From the NCBI GenBank assembly GCA_964398055.1, contig CAYNLK010000050.1, positions 1-43,428 on the forward strand: a DNA stretch of 43,428 nucleotides, read 5' to 3'. The DNA comes from CAYNLK01 sp964398055 (GTDB lineage: Bacteria > Chloroflexota > Anaerolineae > 4572-78 > J111). Both the position numbers and the translations under genes were made by a program. Positions 17,380-26,700 of the stretch are shown here, piece after piece (within the stretch, counting starts at the first letter, position 1; the number at the start of each line of letters is the position of its first letter). The notes under the pieces were generated by a model, which was not told where the DNA came from, did no database searches, and saw only the letters and a program-made list of their open reading frames with translations.

Positions 17380-20300
17380 GGGAGAGTCACACTTTCTAAC
17401 CGAAGTTCGTTGGCCGGATCATCGGTCACCGGCAGTCTCTGCCCGCTGGCAAGATCATACAAGCCGACCACCAGCGCGTACTCACCGGGAGGCAGACCGG
17501 CCAAAGGTAGGGTTATCTGGTCAACTATTACTTCACCCGCATCCCATAACGATGATGGATAGCGCCCGTTGGCCGGAGGACTGTCTCGTTGCGCCAGGTT
17601 TTCGTTGGCCTGACTGCGCAGATGAACAAAGGTGGTGTAGTCAGTTTCAGGAGTAGCCTCGGCTCGCCAGTATAGGGTGAGGTTCAACTCTTGAGGGTTC
17701 AGTTTAGAGTTTTGAGTTGGCCGGGTCAGATCGTAGCCAAGCAGGGTGATCTGATTGCCAAAAGATTGGTTCAGTTTCACTTGAGGCGATGGGTCAGTGG
17801 TGATAACGTCCGGCGGCGGCCCCCCGACTTTGATCGGGCCGAGACGAAGGCTATGTTGACCGGTCGGCTGGCCGTTGACCGTGATTGGCAATGAGGCCGC
17901 CCCCTGCTCAGTTGGGCGATACAAGCCGACATCGATGGTGTAAACGCCGTTGGGCGCAGCCGGGTCGACCGGCACACCAAAGGCATCGGTGATGACCTCG
18001 CCGGGCGCCCACAGGAGGGTACTGTACCCGTCGCGGGCGCGGCGGTCGTAGCCGCCCCAGCGTTGCTGCTGTTGATCCAGCAAGTTATCAAAAATGCGAT
18101 AATCTTCGCCCATATAGGCTAGAGCCTGCCAGTAGAGCGTGAGGGGGAGGCGTCCCCCTGCGGTGATACGGCGGCTGGGCAGCTCATAGCCCAACAACCG
18201 GATTTCGTTATTGAAGGTGGCGGCCACGGGATTGGCCATCGAGGGGACGGTAAAGCTGCGCGGCGGGACGTCGACGACGATATAACCACACTCCTGCCCC
18301 CCGTTCAGCAGTTGATATGAGCCGGTCCAATCCGGCCCAACCACAAACAAGTGAAAATTCCCCACAGAAGTGAAAGGCTGCTGTTCCGGCAAGTCGGCCT
18401 GGGGCGGCTGGGGCCGGAGGGTCGGCCGCTCCTGGCTAATCACAGTTAAGGTTGAACGCAGCCGGTAGGGTTGAGCCAAAATCCCATTAGGCCGGCCTTG
18501 AAACCAGACCAGGCAGGGATCAGGTGGGGGGACGGTAACGGACAATGAGATCGAGCCCAACGGGATCATTTGAGTTTCCGCCAATGGTCGGCCGGTTTGG
18601 TCAAGCAGACGCAGGCGCAGTTGATAATCTCCGGCTAACGAGCCGGTCAACGGCAACCAGTGGACGTCTTTGACCAGGTCGCCCGGCTCCCAGACGCGGG
18701 TGGGGTAACGTCCCTGCACCGGCTGGCCCAAGGTGTAAGCGACCACCTGACCGGCGCTATCGACCAGGCTCAACTCCACCAGGTAATCTTGTTTTACGGT
18801 ATCTAATGATTGCCACCACAAAGTGATAGCCAGTACTTGACCGGCCGGTTTTTCTGGCCAGTCCACCCCGATAAGCCGCATCCCCTCGGTTAAGGATTCA
18901 TTGACCGGCCGGAGTTGGGCCAGCTCAACTTCGGGCGGGTGTTGGGTTGTCCAGACCGGCATAGGCGGTGGATAGACAACCGCGGCCCAGGCCACCTGGC
19001 CTAAAACGCTCCACAGCAGCAATCCCGTCGCCACAATCTGACCGAGTTTAGGCGTCCACTGCTCCCAGCCCCACACCAGCAAAATTGGAATGGCCGAGGC
19101 GGCCGGCAGCAGCAGGTGGCGGCCTTGAACCGCCTCCAGCGGGTCAAATGAAACAAAGACCCGCACCAGAATCAACGGCGTAATCAACAAAGTGTGGAAT
19201 AAAAGCAAAAATAACCAGATTCGCTCCGGTGGTTTGGCGCGCCGACCAACTCGACCCAGCCCGGCCACCCCGATCAGGGCAGCCAGCGTAAACAAAATTG
19301 TGGACCAGGGTGATAACACAAATTTTTCGGCAACGGTGGCCGACCAGAAAGATTGTAGGAAGAGCCAGACCAACTCCGGGTAATGGCGTGGACGAGCTGG
19401 CGGCGGCAGGTCAGTGCTCAACGAATCTCCGCCAAAGAGAAAGGCGGTTATTTTGATGGCGGTGCTGTCGTTGCCGCCGCGAATCATCAACGGTTCCAAA
19501 ATGCCGACCACCAGGCCCCGGCTTTCAATAGTATTAAAATTCCACACAATAAAGCCAAACCACCAGCTAATGGCCAGGCCAACCACCAACCCGGCGACCA
19601 AAATACGGGGCAACGCAGCTCTAAAGGGGGCCAAAAATCCGCTCCAGCGCCTTGTTTGATCGGAGTGAATCTCTTTTGGTTGGCGAAAAGCTAACCAGGC
19701 CACAAAGATGATCTCCGCAGGTAGTAACACCGAGGTATACTTGGTAGTAATAGCTAAGCCTGTCAACAAGCCCATTATCAACCACCAGCGCCACTGCTCA
19801 GGTCGTTTGATGGCTCTAATGGTGACCAACAGCAACAGCGCGGCCAGGGCTGCCCCTAAACTGTCATAACTCATCACCGAGGTATGAAAAATATAAGCAG
19901 GCATAAAGGCCAACAAGGCGGCCGCCAGTGAGGCCCGCCTGATGCTGGCAAAAAGGGTCAAAGTGGTAACGTAAGTCAGGATGATAGTGAATATCCCAAA
20001 AAGAATAGATAGCGCCCGTCCCAGATGCCACAGTAGCACTTCACCCTGATAAGGGAGCAACTCGTAACCGGTATGAACCAGAAACGCAAAAGAAACCACC
20101 GCATTATCGGCCAACTGCCGCGGCGGCTTACTGTTGACCGGCCTGAGAAGAGGGGTAGGCTCTACACCGGCGGTTACGGCCGCGCTAAGTAAATGGTACA
20201 GGGGCGGATCATCCGATTTGGTCCCAACTTCCTCTTTGTTACCCCGTTCGCTGAGAGTCGTTGGCAGGCGGCCGTGTTCAGCGATGAAGCGAGTATAGAG

Positions 20301-20423
20301 AAAGTGCGCCCACTCATCATTCCCAATAGTCAAGGGAGCAACCAGGCTGTGAACAGCCGCCAGGGTGGTGTAGATGAGTACAATGACGACCAAGCCCCAA
20401 TGTTTTTGCAGACGTTGGACCAT
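17376..20423 (-). CDS. GT-C membrane glycosyltransferase with four C-terminal beta modules
   Basis: 1015 residues from ATG at 20423. This start is preferred over an upstream GTG at 20441 because it forms a TAATG overlap with the upstream stop and has GGGAGA a few bases ahead. The first membrane segment is followed by TIGNDEWAHFLY (D-E pair and H), an unusual short Arg/Gly/Lys-rich insertion, then SDDPPLYHLL. About ten membrane segments reach residue 490. Beta modules lie at about 500-620, 640-740, 745-870 and 890-1015, ending with YPSSLWDAGEVIVD and PPGEYALVVGLYD. Only a short AT-rich repeat-like segment is present, before the last LTLYWR strand (17695-17722). The membrane loops are free of long repeats. 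Middle gene of a three-gene overlapping unit. Confidence 0.8.
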   Translation of the reverse strand: MVQRLQKHWGLVVIVLIYTTLAAVHSLVAPLTIGNDEWAHFLYTRFIAEHGRLPTTLSERGNKEEVGTKSDDPPLYHLLSAAVTAGVEPTPLLRPVNSKPPRQLADNAVVSFAFLVHTGYELLPYQGEVLLWHLGRALSILFGIFTIILTYVTTLTLFASIRRASLAAALLAFMPAYIFHTSVMSYDSLGAALAALLLLVTIRAIKRPEQWRWWLIMGLLTGLAITTKYTSVLLPAEIIFVAWLAFRQPKEIHSDQTRRWSGFLAPFRAALPRILVAGLVVGLAISWWFGFIVWNFNTIESRGLVVGILEPLMIRGGNDSTAIKITAFLFGGDSLSTDLPPPARPRHYPELVWLFLQSFWSATVAEKFVLSPWSTILFTLAALIGVAGLGRVGRRAKPPERIWLFLLLFHTLLITPLILVRVFVSFDPLEAVQGRHLLLPAASAIPILLVWGWEQWTPKLGQIVATGLLLWSVLGQVAWAAVVYPPPMPVWTTQHPPEVELAQLRPVNESLTEGMRLIGVDWPEKPAGQVLAITLWWQSLDTVKQDYLVELSLVDSAGQVVAYTLGQPVQGRYPTRVWEPGDLVKDVHWLPLTGSLAGDYQLRLRLLDQTGRPLAETQMIPLGSISLSVTVPPPDPCLVWFQGRPNGILAQPYRLRSTLTVISQERPTLRPQPPQADLPEQQPFTSVGNFHLFVVGPDWTGSYQLLNGGQECGYIVVDVPPRSFTVPSMANPVAATFNNEIRLLGYELPSRRITAGGRLPLTLYWQALAYMGEDYRIFDNLLDQQQQRWGGYDRRARDGYSTLLWAPGEVITDAFGVPVDPAAPNGVYTIDVGLYRPTEQGAASLPITVNGQPTGQHSLRLGPIKVGGPPPDVITTDPSPQVKLNQSFGNQITLLGYDLTRPTQNSKLNPQELNLTLYWRAEATPETDYTTFVHLRSQANENLAQRDSPPANGRYPSSLWDAGEVIVDQITLPLAGLPPGEYALVVGLYDLASGQRLPVTDDPANELRLESVTLP

Positions 20424-23400
20424 TACTTCTCCCATTGCCACGATTGGAGGGCCACTTCATTGGCCGGCGAACCCGGCACAGTTAGCCGGGCGTCGCTGTC
20501 AAGTTCGTATAAACCGACTATGAGAGTATATTCGCCGGACGGTAACGAGTCTAATGGTAGGACAAGTTCATCCCGGATAATTTCACCTGGTGCCCATAAG
20601 CTGGTGGGATAACGTCCGGCCGCCGGCGGCGAATCTTGCTGGGCCACGGTCTGGTTGGCAGCGTCACGCAGGTGTAGAAAGGTGGTGTAGTCGACGGCGG
20701 GGGGGACGTCAGCCCGCCAGTAGAGAGTGAGGTTCAAGGTTGGAGGGTTACGTTGTGAGTCCTGAGGTGGCAGGGTCAGGTCGTAGCCAAGCAGGGTAAT
20801 CTGATTGCCGAAGGATTGGTTGAGGCTCACTTGAGGTTTGGGATTGGTGACGACAATGTCCGGCGGCGGGCCGCCGACTTTAAGCGGCCTGATGACCACG
20901 GCAGATTGACCGGTCAGTTGGCCTTGCTGCAAGAGCGAGAGGGACTGCGGCCGGCCGTTCACCAGATAGTATTGCCCGATATGCAACTGATAAACGCCAG
21001 GGGGAGCATTGGGCTGAACCGGCAGCACGAAATCGTCGATGACCACTTCACCCTCGGCCCACAGGATAGGGCTGTAATAGCCGGAGGGATAACGGTCAAC
21101 CTGGCCATAAGGCTGCTGCTGCGAGTCAAGCAGCACGGCAAAGGTGAGCGTATCCGAGAGCACGGGGGCCAGGCTTTGCCAGTAGAGCCTCAACGGCAGG
21201 CCGCCGCCCGGCTCGGCCCGGCGGGAAGGTAAACTGTACCCCAATAGTTTGAGCTGCGGCTGGCCAGCCGGGTTGGCAAAAATGGCCTCCAGCGGGGTCA
21301 AATTGGCGGCAGCATTGGCAGGCAGGCTGAAAAGACGGGCAGCATTGGCTACGGTCAGGACCGGCCCGGTTTGGAGCGGGTCAGCCCCGCCTGAATCAAG
21401 CTGGAGGCGATAGTCGCCGCTGGGCCAGTCGGCGCCAACCATAAAGATGGCGGTGGCTTCACCGGCGGCGGCAGGAGGACGCCGCACCTCGTCAGGCCCA
21501 ATGAGAGTCCACCTGACCTGGGCTGGTTCAGCGCCAGCCGGGTAACTCCAGGAGAGTGGAATCGTTTGACGGTAACGCGCCGGGGTATCGTCCAGCCAGA
21601 GGCGGTAATCAACCTGGCCCAGTTTGGCGGCATCGGCAATGGGCTGGCGAGCCGGCAGATCGAACTGGATGGGCTGGAACGGCTCAGAATTGAGCGGCAC
21701 ATCCTCGGTCTCGTGCAGCAGATCGATCTGGAGGGCGTAGGGATGGGGCGGCACAGCCGCCAGCGGCAGCGACAGCTTATCCCGAACCACGTCGCCCTGA
21801 TCCCAGGCCCGGGTGGGATAACGGCCGTTCAACGGGTGGCTAAGCCAGGTGAAGTGGGGCTGTCCCTGCGGGTCGACCAGTTGGACGCGAGTCCGATAGT
21901 TCTGCTCGACCGGCCGGAGCGAGCGCCAATAGAGGGTCAGGTTGATAAGGGCCTGAGCGGGATCGGGGGTGAAGTTGTAACCCAGGAACTGGATATCCTC
22001 GCCAAAATTACGCCTGAGCGGTTGGGGAATGGCGGCCGGGTCGAAGGTGGTGGTCTGGATGGGCAGCGGATCGGGGTAGGTGCGGGTCATATAAGCCAGG
22101 AGAAAGATTGACCAGAGTAACAGGATGGCTAAGGGAATAAAATACAAAGCGTAAAGCGTAAAACGTAAAGTTTTGTTCAGTCCATTTCTTATTCGCCATG
22201 CACCAAGTTTAGGCAGTGAGTTCGCTCCTCGTCCATTCGTCCATTCGCCCATTCGCCCCACCACGGTAGCCCAGCCGAGGGTGAGGAGAATCGGAATGGC
22301 CTGGGCGGCCGGGTAGAGTAAATGGCGGCCCTGACCGGTTTCCAGCACATTGTGGGTCAGAAAGAAGCGGAGGAGCGGAAAGGGTAGTAACAAGAGCACT
22401 ACGAAGGTCAAGATGAGCAGCGTCAGTCGCAAGAGGTTGTCGGCCGCCCGCCAGGGCTGCCCCAACCCGACCACAGCCAGTAGACAGAAGAGCAGCATAA
22501 CCAGGTAGGCCCAGGGAAAGAAGGGGTCTTGTTCAAGCACGGGTACGCCCCAGAAAGTTTGGAAAAGATAGCGTAGCCAATCCCAGAACGTGCCGGCGGC
22601 GATGGCGTCGGGGCGTTCCGGGCCGGTGAACTGGCTGGCGGTGAACAGGGCAAAAACACGGCGCATACTCACATCGGGACCGGAGGCCAGCACGGGCCGC
22701 AGCAGGCCCAAGATGAGGCCATCCTGCCTGACCGTATTGAAATGGTAAATGATCCAGCCGAACCACCAACTGGCTGCAATGGCGGTAAACAGCCAGGTCA
22801 AGGCGACTCGACCCACGGCTTGGCTCCAACGCCAACCGGCCTGCCGGGATCGCCACCAGACCACCGGAATGATCGTCAGGGGCAGTAAGGCGGTGCTGTA
22901 CTTGGTGGTAATCGACAGCCCTAACAGTAGCCCCATTAGAGCGTAACGCCGCCAGGAGTCATCACCCCGCAAAGCTCGCAGCAACAGCCAGATGAACACC
23001 GCCGAGAGCAAGATGAACAAACTGTCGTCGCCGAGCATAGCGGAGGTAAAGAGGAAACGGGGAGTGAAGGCGAGCAGTGCAGTGGCGGCCAGAGCGAGCA
23101 GGGGAGCAGGACGCAAGCGGCAGAGGGGCAAGGGGGGAGTCTGAACTTTCTCCCCTGCTCCCCTGCAAACCTCGAGGGTAGTCAAATATGTAAAAACCAA
23201 CGCGCCGGCCGCCAAGGCGATAGACATGAAGCGGCCCAGGTGCCAGGCCAGTATGCCATCCTGCCAGGGCCAGTTGGCGTCTTCGGTGTAGAGGATCAGG
23301 CGGGGATAGAAAATCTCGCCAACCAGCCGGCGTCGCGGCGATTCCCCCACGTCTTTGAGGTGGGGCCGGCTGGTATCGAGCCAACTGACGGCCCATCCCA

Positions 23401-23698
23401 CCAGCAAGTGGTACAACGGCGGCCAATCGGCCCGGTACCAGGCCTGGGCGCGCTCGGCATGACTGGCCGGCAGGCGCCCGGTTTGGGCGATGAAACTGAG
23501 GTAACGATAGTGGGCTAATTCATCCTCGCCTTGAGTCAGGGGCACGATCAGGCTGTAACAGACCGCCAGAATGACAAAAACGAGCAAAACGACCAAAAAG
23601 GCGTGGTGGGTCGGGGTTGCGGCCGCGGGAGGCGACTGCTCCGGGACGCCCGGTTCATAAAGAATTGACTCACGACCGGCTAACTGCGATTTACCCAT
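20423..23698 (-). CDS. GT-C membrane glycosyltransferase with four beta modules and repeat-coded loops
   Basis: 1091 residues, with ATG start. A hydrophilic N-terminus of about 32 residues precedes the first membrane segment. The loop TQGEDELAHYRY contains D59-E60 and H63, followed by ADWPPLYHLL. The loop after TTLEVCRG contains a purine/pyrimidine hairpin-type insertion (23096-23166). A second repeat-rich segment precedes the last membrane helix (22146-22260, giving residues like TLRFTLYAL). Beta modules lie at about 550-680, 700-790, 805-935 and 955-1085. The final signature is YPTSLWAPGEIIRD and PSGEYTLIVGLYE. It is the first gene of the overlapping unit 23698-14698, separated by 72 bp from the MBL-STAS gene on the same strand. 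No clear promoter was found in that gap, so it may be read through from upstream. Confidence 0.8.
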   Translation of the reverse strand: MGKSQLAGRESILYEPGVPEQSPPAAATPTHHAFLVVLLVFVILAVCYSLIVPLTQGEDELAHYRYLSFIAQTGRLPASHAERAQAWYRADWPPLYHLLVGWAVSWLDTSRPHLKDVGESPRRRLVGEIFYPRLILYTEDANWPWQDGILAWHLGRFMSIALAAGALVFTYLTTLEVCRGAGEKVQTPPLPLCRLRPAPLLALAATALLAFTPRFLFTSAMLGDDSLFILLSAVFIWLLLRALRGDDSWRRYALMGLLLGLSITTKYSTALLPLTIIPVVWWRSRQAGWRWSQAVGRVALTWLFTAIAASWWFGWIIYHFNTVRQDGLILGLLRPVLASGPDVSMRRVFALFTASQFTGPERPDAIAAGTFWDWLRYLFQTFWGVPVLEQDPFFPWAYLVMLLFCLLAVVGLGQPWRAADNLLRLTLLILTFVVLLLLPFPLLRFFLTHNVLETGQGRHLLYPAAQAIPILLTLGWATVVGRMGEWTNGRGANSLPKLGAWRIRNGLNKTLRFTLYALYFIPLAILLLWSIFLLAYMTRTYPDPLPIQTTTFDPAAIPQPLRRNFGEDIQFLGYNFTPDPAQALINLTLYWRSLRPVEQNYRTRVQLVDPQGQPHFTWLSHPLNGRYPTRAWDQGDVVRDKLSLPLAAVPPHPYALQIDLLHETEDVPLNSEPFQPIQFDLPARQPIADAAKLGQVDYRLWLDDTPARYRQTIPLSWSYPAGAEPAQVRWTLIGPDEVRRPPAAAGEATAIFMVGADWPSGDYRLQLDSGGADPLQTGPVLTVANAARLFSLPANAAANLTPLEAIFANPAGQPQLKLLGYSLPSRRAEPGGGLPLRLYWQSLAPVLSDTLTFAVLLDSQQQPYGQVDRYPSGYYSPILWAEGEVVIDDFVLPVQPNAPPGVYQLHIGQYYLVNGRPQSLSLLQQGQLTGQSAVVIRPLKVGGPPPDIVVTNPKPQVSLNQSFGNQITLLGYDLTLPPQDSQRNPPTLNLTLYWRADVPPAVDYTTFLHLRDAANQTVAQQDSPPAAGRYPTSLWAPGEIIRDELVLPLDSLPSGEYTLIVGLYELDSDARLTVPGSPANEVALQSWQWEK
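22146..22260. repeat. GCGTAAA and CCATTCG heptad repeats
   Basis: GCGTAAA units (22146-22175) and CCATTCG units (22221-22260) occupy the loop before the last membrane segment, matching the site of the 12811-12955 arrays in a paralogue. Confidence 0.75.
23096..23166. repeat. hairpin-type G-rich/C-rich insertion
   Basis: GAGCAGGGGAGCAGG and following G-rich sequence face CTCCCCTGCTCCCCTGC (23150-23166), forming a long imperfect stem inside the GT-C gene. Confidence 0.75.
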
Positions 23699-23770
23699 AG
23701 TAGCCGTTATTTTAGTGAGAAGCGGAGGTTTGGGCTAATTTAGCCGGCAGGAGACGCTAAGAGGAGTAGA

Positions 23771-25099
23771 TTATTTGCCGTGGGTGTTTAAGGCAGCCAG
23801 GGCGGCGGCCTCATCTTCATAAATAGCAAAAAAGTCGGTGGTACCCGACAACTCGATGACCCGGTACAGTTTCTCCGGCACGCCGACCAAAGCCAGGCTG
23901 ACCACACTCTTGCGAGCATCAACCAAAGCCCGGATGCCCGCCATGGTTAACTCGCTCAAATTCTCCATTTTCAAGACAACTTTGTTGGTCTGATGGGTGC
24001 GCAGGCTGTAGGCCAGATGTTTTCTGAATTGGTCGGTTACGTGCGAACCAAACTTGCCGGATAAAGAAATCAAAATGACATCGCCGGTCAACTCATCCGT
24101 CAGGCTGAAATCAACTGCCTGAACCGAATTGTCGAGATAGACTTCCAGACCCTCTTGGGCAACCAGCACTTCCAGCACCTCATCCGGCCCCACATATTCT
24201 CTGGTTTCCTGGAGAACCTGCATAATTTCGGCATCGGTGCTGGTAGGGTCGTGATGAAACAGGAATAATCGCTTCACCCCGGCAACTCGGGCCAGGTCCA
24301 CGCCAATCAGAGCAGAGCTGTGCCCCCAATCTTCCTTGATGAAAGACTCCCGCACCGAGAACATCGCATCGAAAATGAGTGCATCGGCATTGGCGTAGAA
24401 GTCGCGATATTTCTTGGTATCGGCGTAATCCAGGCTGGTATATTCACCATCGGTAGCCAGAATTGCCACGGCATCATCGGCCGCTACCCGGTAGGCGTAG
24501 GCTTTGCCGGGATGTTTTAGCTCAATATTGGTAACGGTCGCCTCGGCGATGGCTACTTGTTGGCCCAAACTTAACTGGTGAAAGTTCAAAGTTGCATCCA
24601 GTTGATCAAATTGCATCGGAAAAGTTTGATATTCCATCTGCCGGGCCAGAACCGTTGGCACGTGCGCATGTATATGGTAGATATCAAACACGTTACCATC
24701 TATATTCATAGGGCGAAAAAAGGGTAAGCCCTGGATGTGGTCCCAGTGGGTATGGGTAAAAAAGAGGTAAGCGTGACCTTTGCCCTGATAAAAACTGAAT
24801 TTTTGGGCAAAATCACTCTTTCTGTCCATGAGCGCCTCGCCCAATTCTCTGATGCCGGAACCGGCGTCAAAGATAATCAGATCATCGTCAAGCTCGATAG
24901 TCACGCAGGTGGTATTGCTGCCAACTGTGCTGCCCTCCAGTGACAACCTGGCGATAAATGCTTCGACAACCTGGGGATCGGTCAGATCAAGCTGTTCCTG
25001 GCCGGCCTGCTTGAGGGCGGTGACGAGCTTGTGCTTAACCTGGTCAGGTCTGATCGGGCTGGGAATGGAGCCCCTGGTACCCCAAAATTTCAACAGCAT
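23771..25099 (-). CDS. metallo-beta-lactamase-fold hydrolase fused to a C-terminal STAS domain
   Basis: 442 residues from ATG at 25099, which has AGAGGG six bases upstream. A longer TTG start at 25150 would overlap the promoter and is unlikely. The N-terminal part begins KFWGTRGSIPSP, as in the RNase Z/PDE-like branch of the MBL fold. It has FDAGSGIRELG and the metal motif HTHWDH (116-121), with later candidate ligands in HPGKAYAYR, DWGHSSAL and LFHHDP. The last 120 residues (from about DVILISLSGKFG) look like an anti-sigma-factor antagonist STAS domain. The position that normally reads D-S-S-G is L-T-M-A-G here, so the usual phosphorylated serine appears absent. A fusion of this kind suggests a metal-dependent phosphodiesterase or nuclease-like activity linked to partner-switching or stress signalling. 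Substrate and partners are unknown. Confidence 0.8.
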   Translation of the reverse strand: MLLKFWGTRGSIPSPIRPDQVKHKLVTALKQAGQEQLDLTDPQVVEAFIARLSLEGSTVGSNTTCVTIELDDDLIIFDAGSGIRELGEALMDRKSDFAQKFSFYQGKGHAYLFFTHTHWDHIQGLPFFRPMNIDGNVFDIYHIHAHVPTVLARQMEYQTFPMQFDQLDATLNFHQLSLGQQVAIAEATVTNIELKHPGKAYAYRVAADDAVAILATDGEYTSLDYADTKKYRDFYANADALIFDAMFSVRESFIKEDWGHSSALIGVDLARVAGVKRLFLFHHDPTSTDAEIMQVLQETREYVGPDEVLEVLVAQEGLEVYLDNSVQAVDFSLTDELTGDVILISLSGKFGSHVTDQFRKHLAYSLRTHQTNKVVLKMENLSELTMAGIRALVDARKSVVSLALVGVPEKLYRVIELSGTTDFFAIYEDEAAALAALNTHGK

Positions 25100-25121
25100 G
25101 ACGTCCCTCTGAGTTTTATAA

Positions 25122-25150
25122 ATACTACCAGCTAACCGCTCCTTTTGCAA
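25122..25150 (-). promoter_or_regulatory. predicted sigma-70-type promoter of the MBL-STAS gene
   Basis: The minus strand has TTGCAA, 17 bases, TAGTAT, placing a transcript start roughly 15 bases before the SD-preceded ATG at 25099. Four of six bases match at each element with ideal spacing. Confidence 0.4.
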
Positions 25151-25441
25151 TCATCGGTTTCCCCAATAAACCGAATTTTGGGGGCGTAGCGAATTTAGCC
25201 GGTGAGGGTTAAGTTGGCAGCAAACACAATTCTTCACCCTTAACTTAACACGCAATAAACCGATTGGCAATAGCCTTACTGTCCTGCCAACACCAACCCT
25301 GTCACTCTAACAAAACTATGCTGCCGACAGCTTGGACCACTGAAGCGTTGCGAAAATTGAAATCGCCGAATTTCTTCCTTATCGTAATATTTTCCGTGAA
25401 CCCGGCAATCTCAGCGATTCAAAAGGGGATACGCCATTCAA
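25151..25441. other. intergenic stretch without a recognisable gene
   Basis: About 290 bases between the MBL-STAS promoter and the end of argJ. A 66-codon open frame on the plus strand runs into the 3' end of argJ but has no ribosome binding site and no recognisable protein character. GTTAAGTT near 25210 and its complement near 25240 give a weak imperfect inverted repeat. No convincing terminator for argJ was found. Confidence 0.5.
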
Positions 25442-26662
25442 TCAAGTGTGATATTCCGCGTTGATCTCGACATATTTGTAGGAAAGATCACACGTCCAGA
25501 CGGTGGCCTGGGCTTGACCAATGCCTAAATCAGCCATCAACCTGATCTCGTGATTGGCCGCCAGCCAGCGATAGGCCGCGGCGGCATCGAACTCCAGCGG
25601 CTCGCCCGCAGCGACCAGTTGGAAATCACCCAACCGCAGCGATACCCGGCCCGGATTCACCCGCACGCCGCTGCGACCGATGGCGGCCAGCGCCCGGCCC
25701 CAATTGGGATCATTGCCAAAGAGGGCCGTCTTTAGCAGCGGCGAGGTGGCGACAGTTTTGGCGGCGATTTCGGCTTCGGTTTCCGTGGCCGCGCCGCAGA
25801 TGGTGATCTCAACCAATTTGGTAGCGCCCTCGCCATCCCCGGCAATAGCTTTGGCCAGGCCGGTGCACAGCTCGGTCAGGGCCAGTTCAAAGGCCGCAAA
25901 CTCCGGCGAGCCAGGCTGGATGGGTGGGTGGGCCGCCGTACCGGAGGCCAGGATCAGAACGGTGTCATTGGTGCTGGTATCGCCATCGACCGTGACCCGG
26001 TTGAAGGTCCGAGCCACCACGTTTTTTAGAGCCGTATTCAGCGCGGCCGGTTCAACCGCGGCGTCGGTTACCAGCACAGCCAGCATCGTAGCCAGGTTGG
26101 GGTGGATCATGCCGCTGCCTTTGGCCATCCCGGCCAAGCTGACAACCTGCCCGGCAATCGTCGTCTGGACAAAGGCTTCTTTGGGGACCAGGTCGGTGGT
26201 CATAATGGCCTCGATGGCCTGGTAACCCAGCGCCCCGGCTTCGCCCCGGATGGCTTCGGCGGCCAGGTTGATGCCGCGCTTGACCTTATCGAGCGGGAGT
26301 TTGTGGCCGATGACGCCGGTGCTCATCACAAAGACGCTGTCCGGCGGCAGTTGGCAGGCCGACTCGGCCAGGCGGGCCATTTGTTCGGCATCTTGCAGCC
26401 CCTGCTCGCCAGTGATGGCGTTGGCGTTGCCGGCATTGATCACCACGGCTTGCAGTCTACTGCCGGCCCTTTTTAGTAGCGCCAGATCGTACAACACCGG
26501 CGCGGCTTTGAAAGCGTTCGTGGTGAATACCGCGGCAGCGCTGCACCGCCGGGGGGCCAACACCAGGGCCAGATCGGGCTTACCCGATTGTTTAAGACCA
26601 CAGGTTACCCCGACAGCCCTGAAACCGGGTACACGGGTAATGGCAGAGATCGACTCGGTCAT
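25442..26662 (-). CDS. argJ: bifunctional glutamate N-acetyltransferase / amino-acid N-acetyltransferase ArgJ
   Basis: 406 residues, the normal size for ArgJ. It transfers the acetyl group from N-acetylornithine to glutamate in the cyclic arginine pathway; many homologues also use acetyl-CoA. The N-terminus VPGFRAVGVTCGLK, the block AVVINAGNANA (72-82), STGVIG (114-119) and the self-cleavage site KGSGMIHPNLATMLA are all present. T192 is the expected nucleophile created by autoproteolysis at A-T. ATG is preceded by AGGAG at about nine bases. It stands alone, without other arg genes in the window. A 20-bp inverted repeat lies just upstream and separates it from mcrC. Whether it is mono- or bifunctional cannot be decided from sequence alone. 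Confidence 0.95.
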   Translation of the reverse strand: MTESISAITRVPGFRAVGVTCGLKQSGKPDLALVLAPRRCSAAAVFTTNAFKAAPVLYDLALLKRAGSRLQAVVINAGNANAITGEQGLQDAEQMARLAESACQLPPDSVFVMSTGVIGHKLPLDKVKRGINLAAEAIRGEAGALGYQAIEAIMTTDLVPKEAFVQTTIAGQVVSLAGMAKGSGMIHPNLATMLAVLVTDAAVEPAALNTALKNVVARTFNRVTVDGDTSTNDTVLILASGTAAHPPIQPGSPEFAAFELALTELCTGLAKAIAGDGEGATKLVEITICGAATETEAEIAAKTVATSPLLKTALFGNDPNWGRALAAIGRSGVRVNPGRVSLRLGDFQLVAAGEPLEFDAAAAYRWLAANHEIRLMADLGIGQAQATVWTCDLSYKYVEINAEYHT

Positions 26663-26700
26663 AGATGGTGCTCCTGAAGATGATTAGGTGAGAGTTTAAA

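Noticed and set aside
25205..25250. Inverted repeat GTTAAGTT...AACTTAAC as an argJ terminator
   Set aside because: Only about eight paired bases, a long loop and no T-run; also over 190 bases from the argJ stop.
25264..25464. 66-codon plus-strand open frame between the MBL-STAS gene and argJ
   Set aside because: No ribosome binding site, runs into the 3' end of argJ on the other strand, and has no protein-like pattern.
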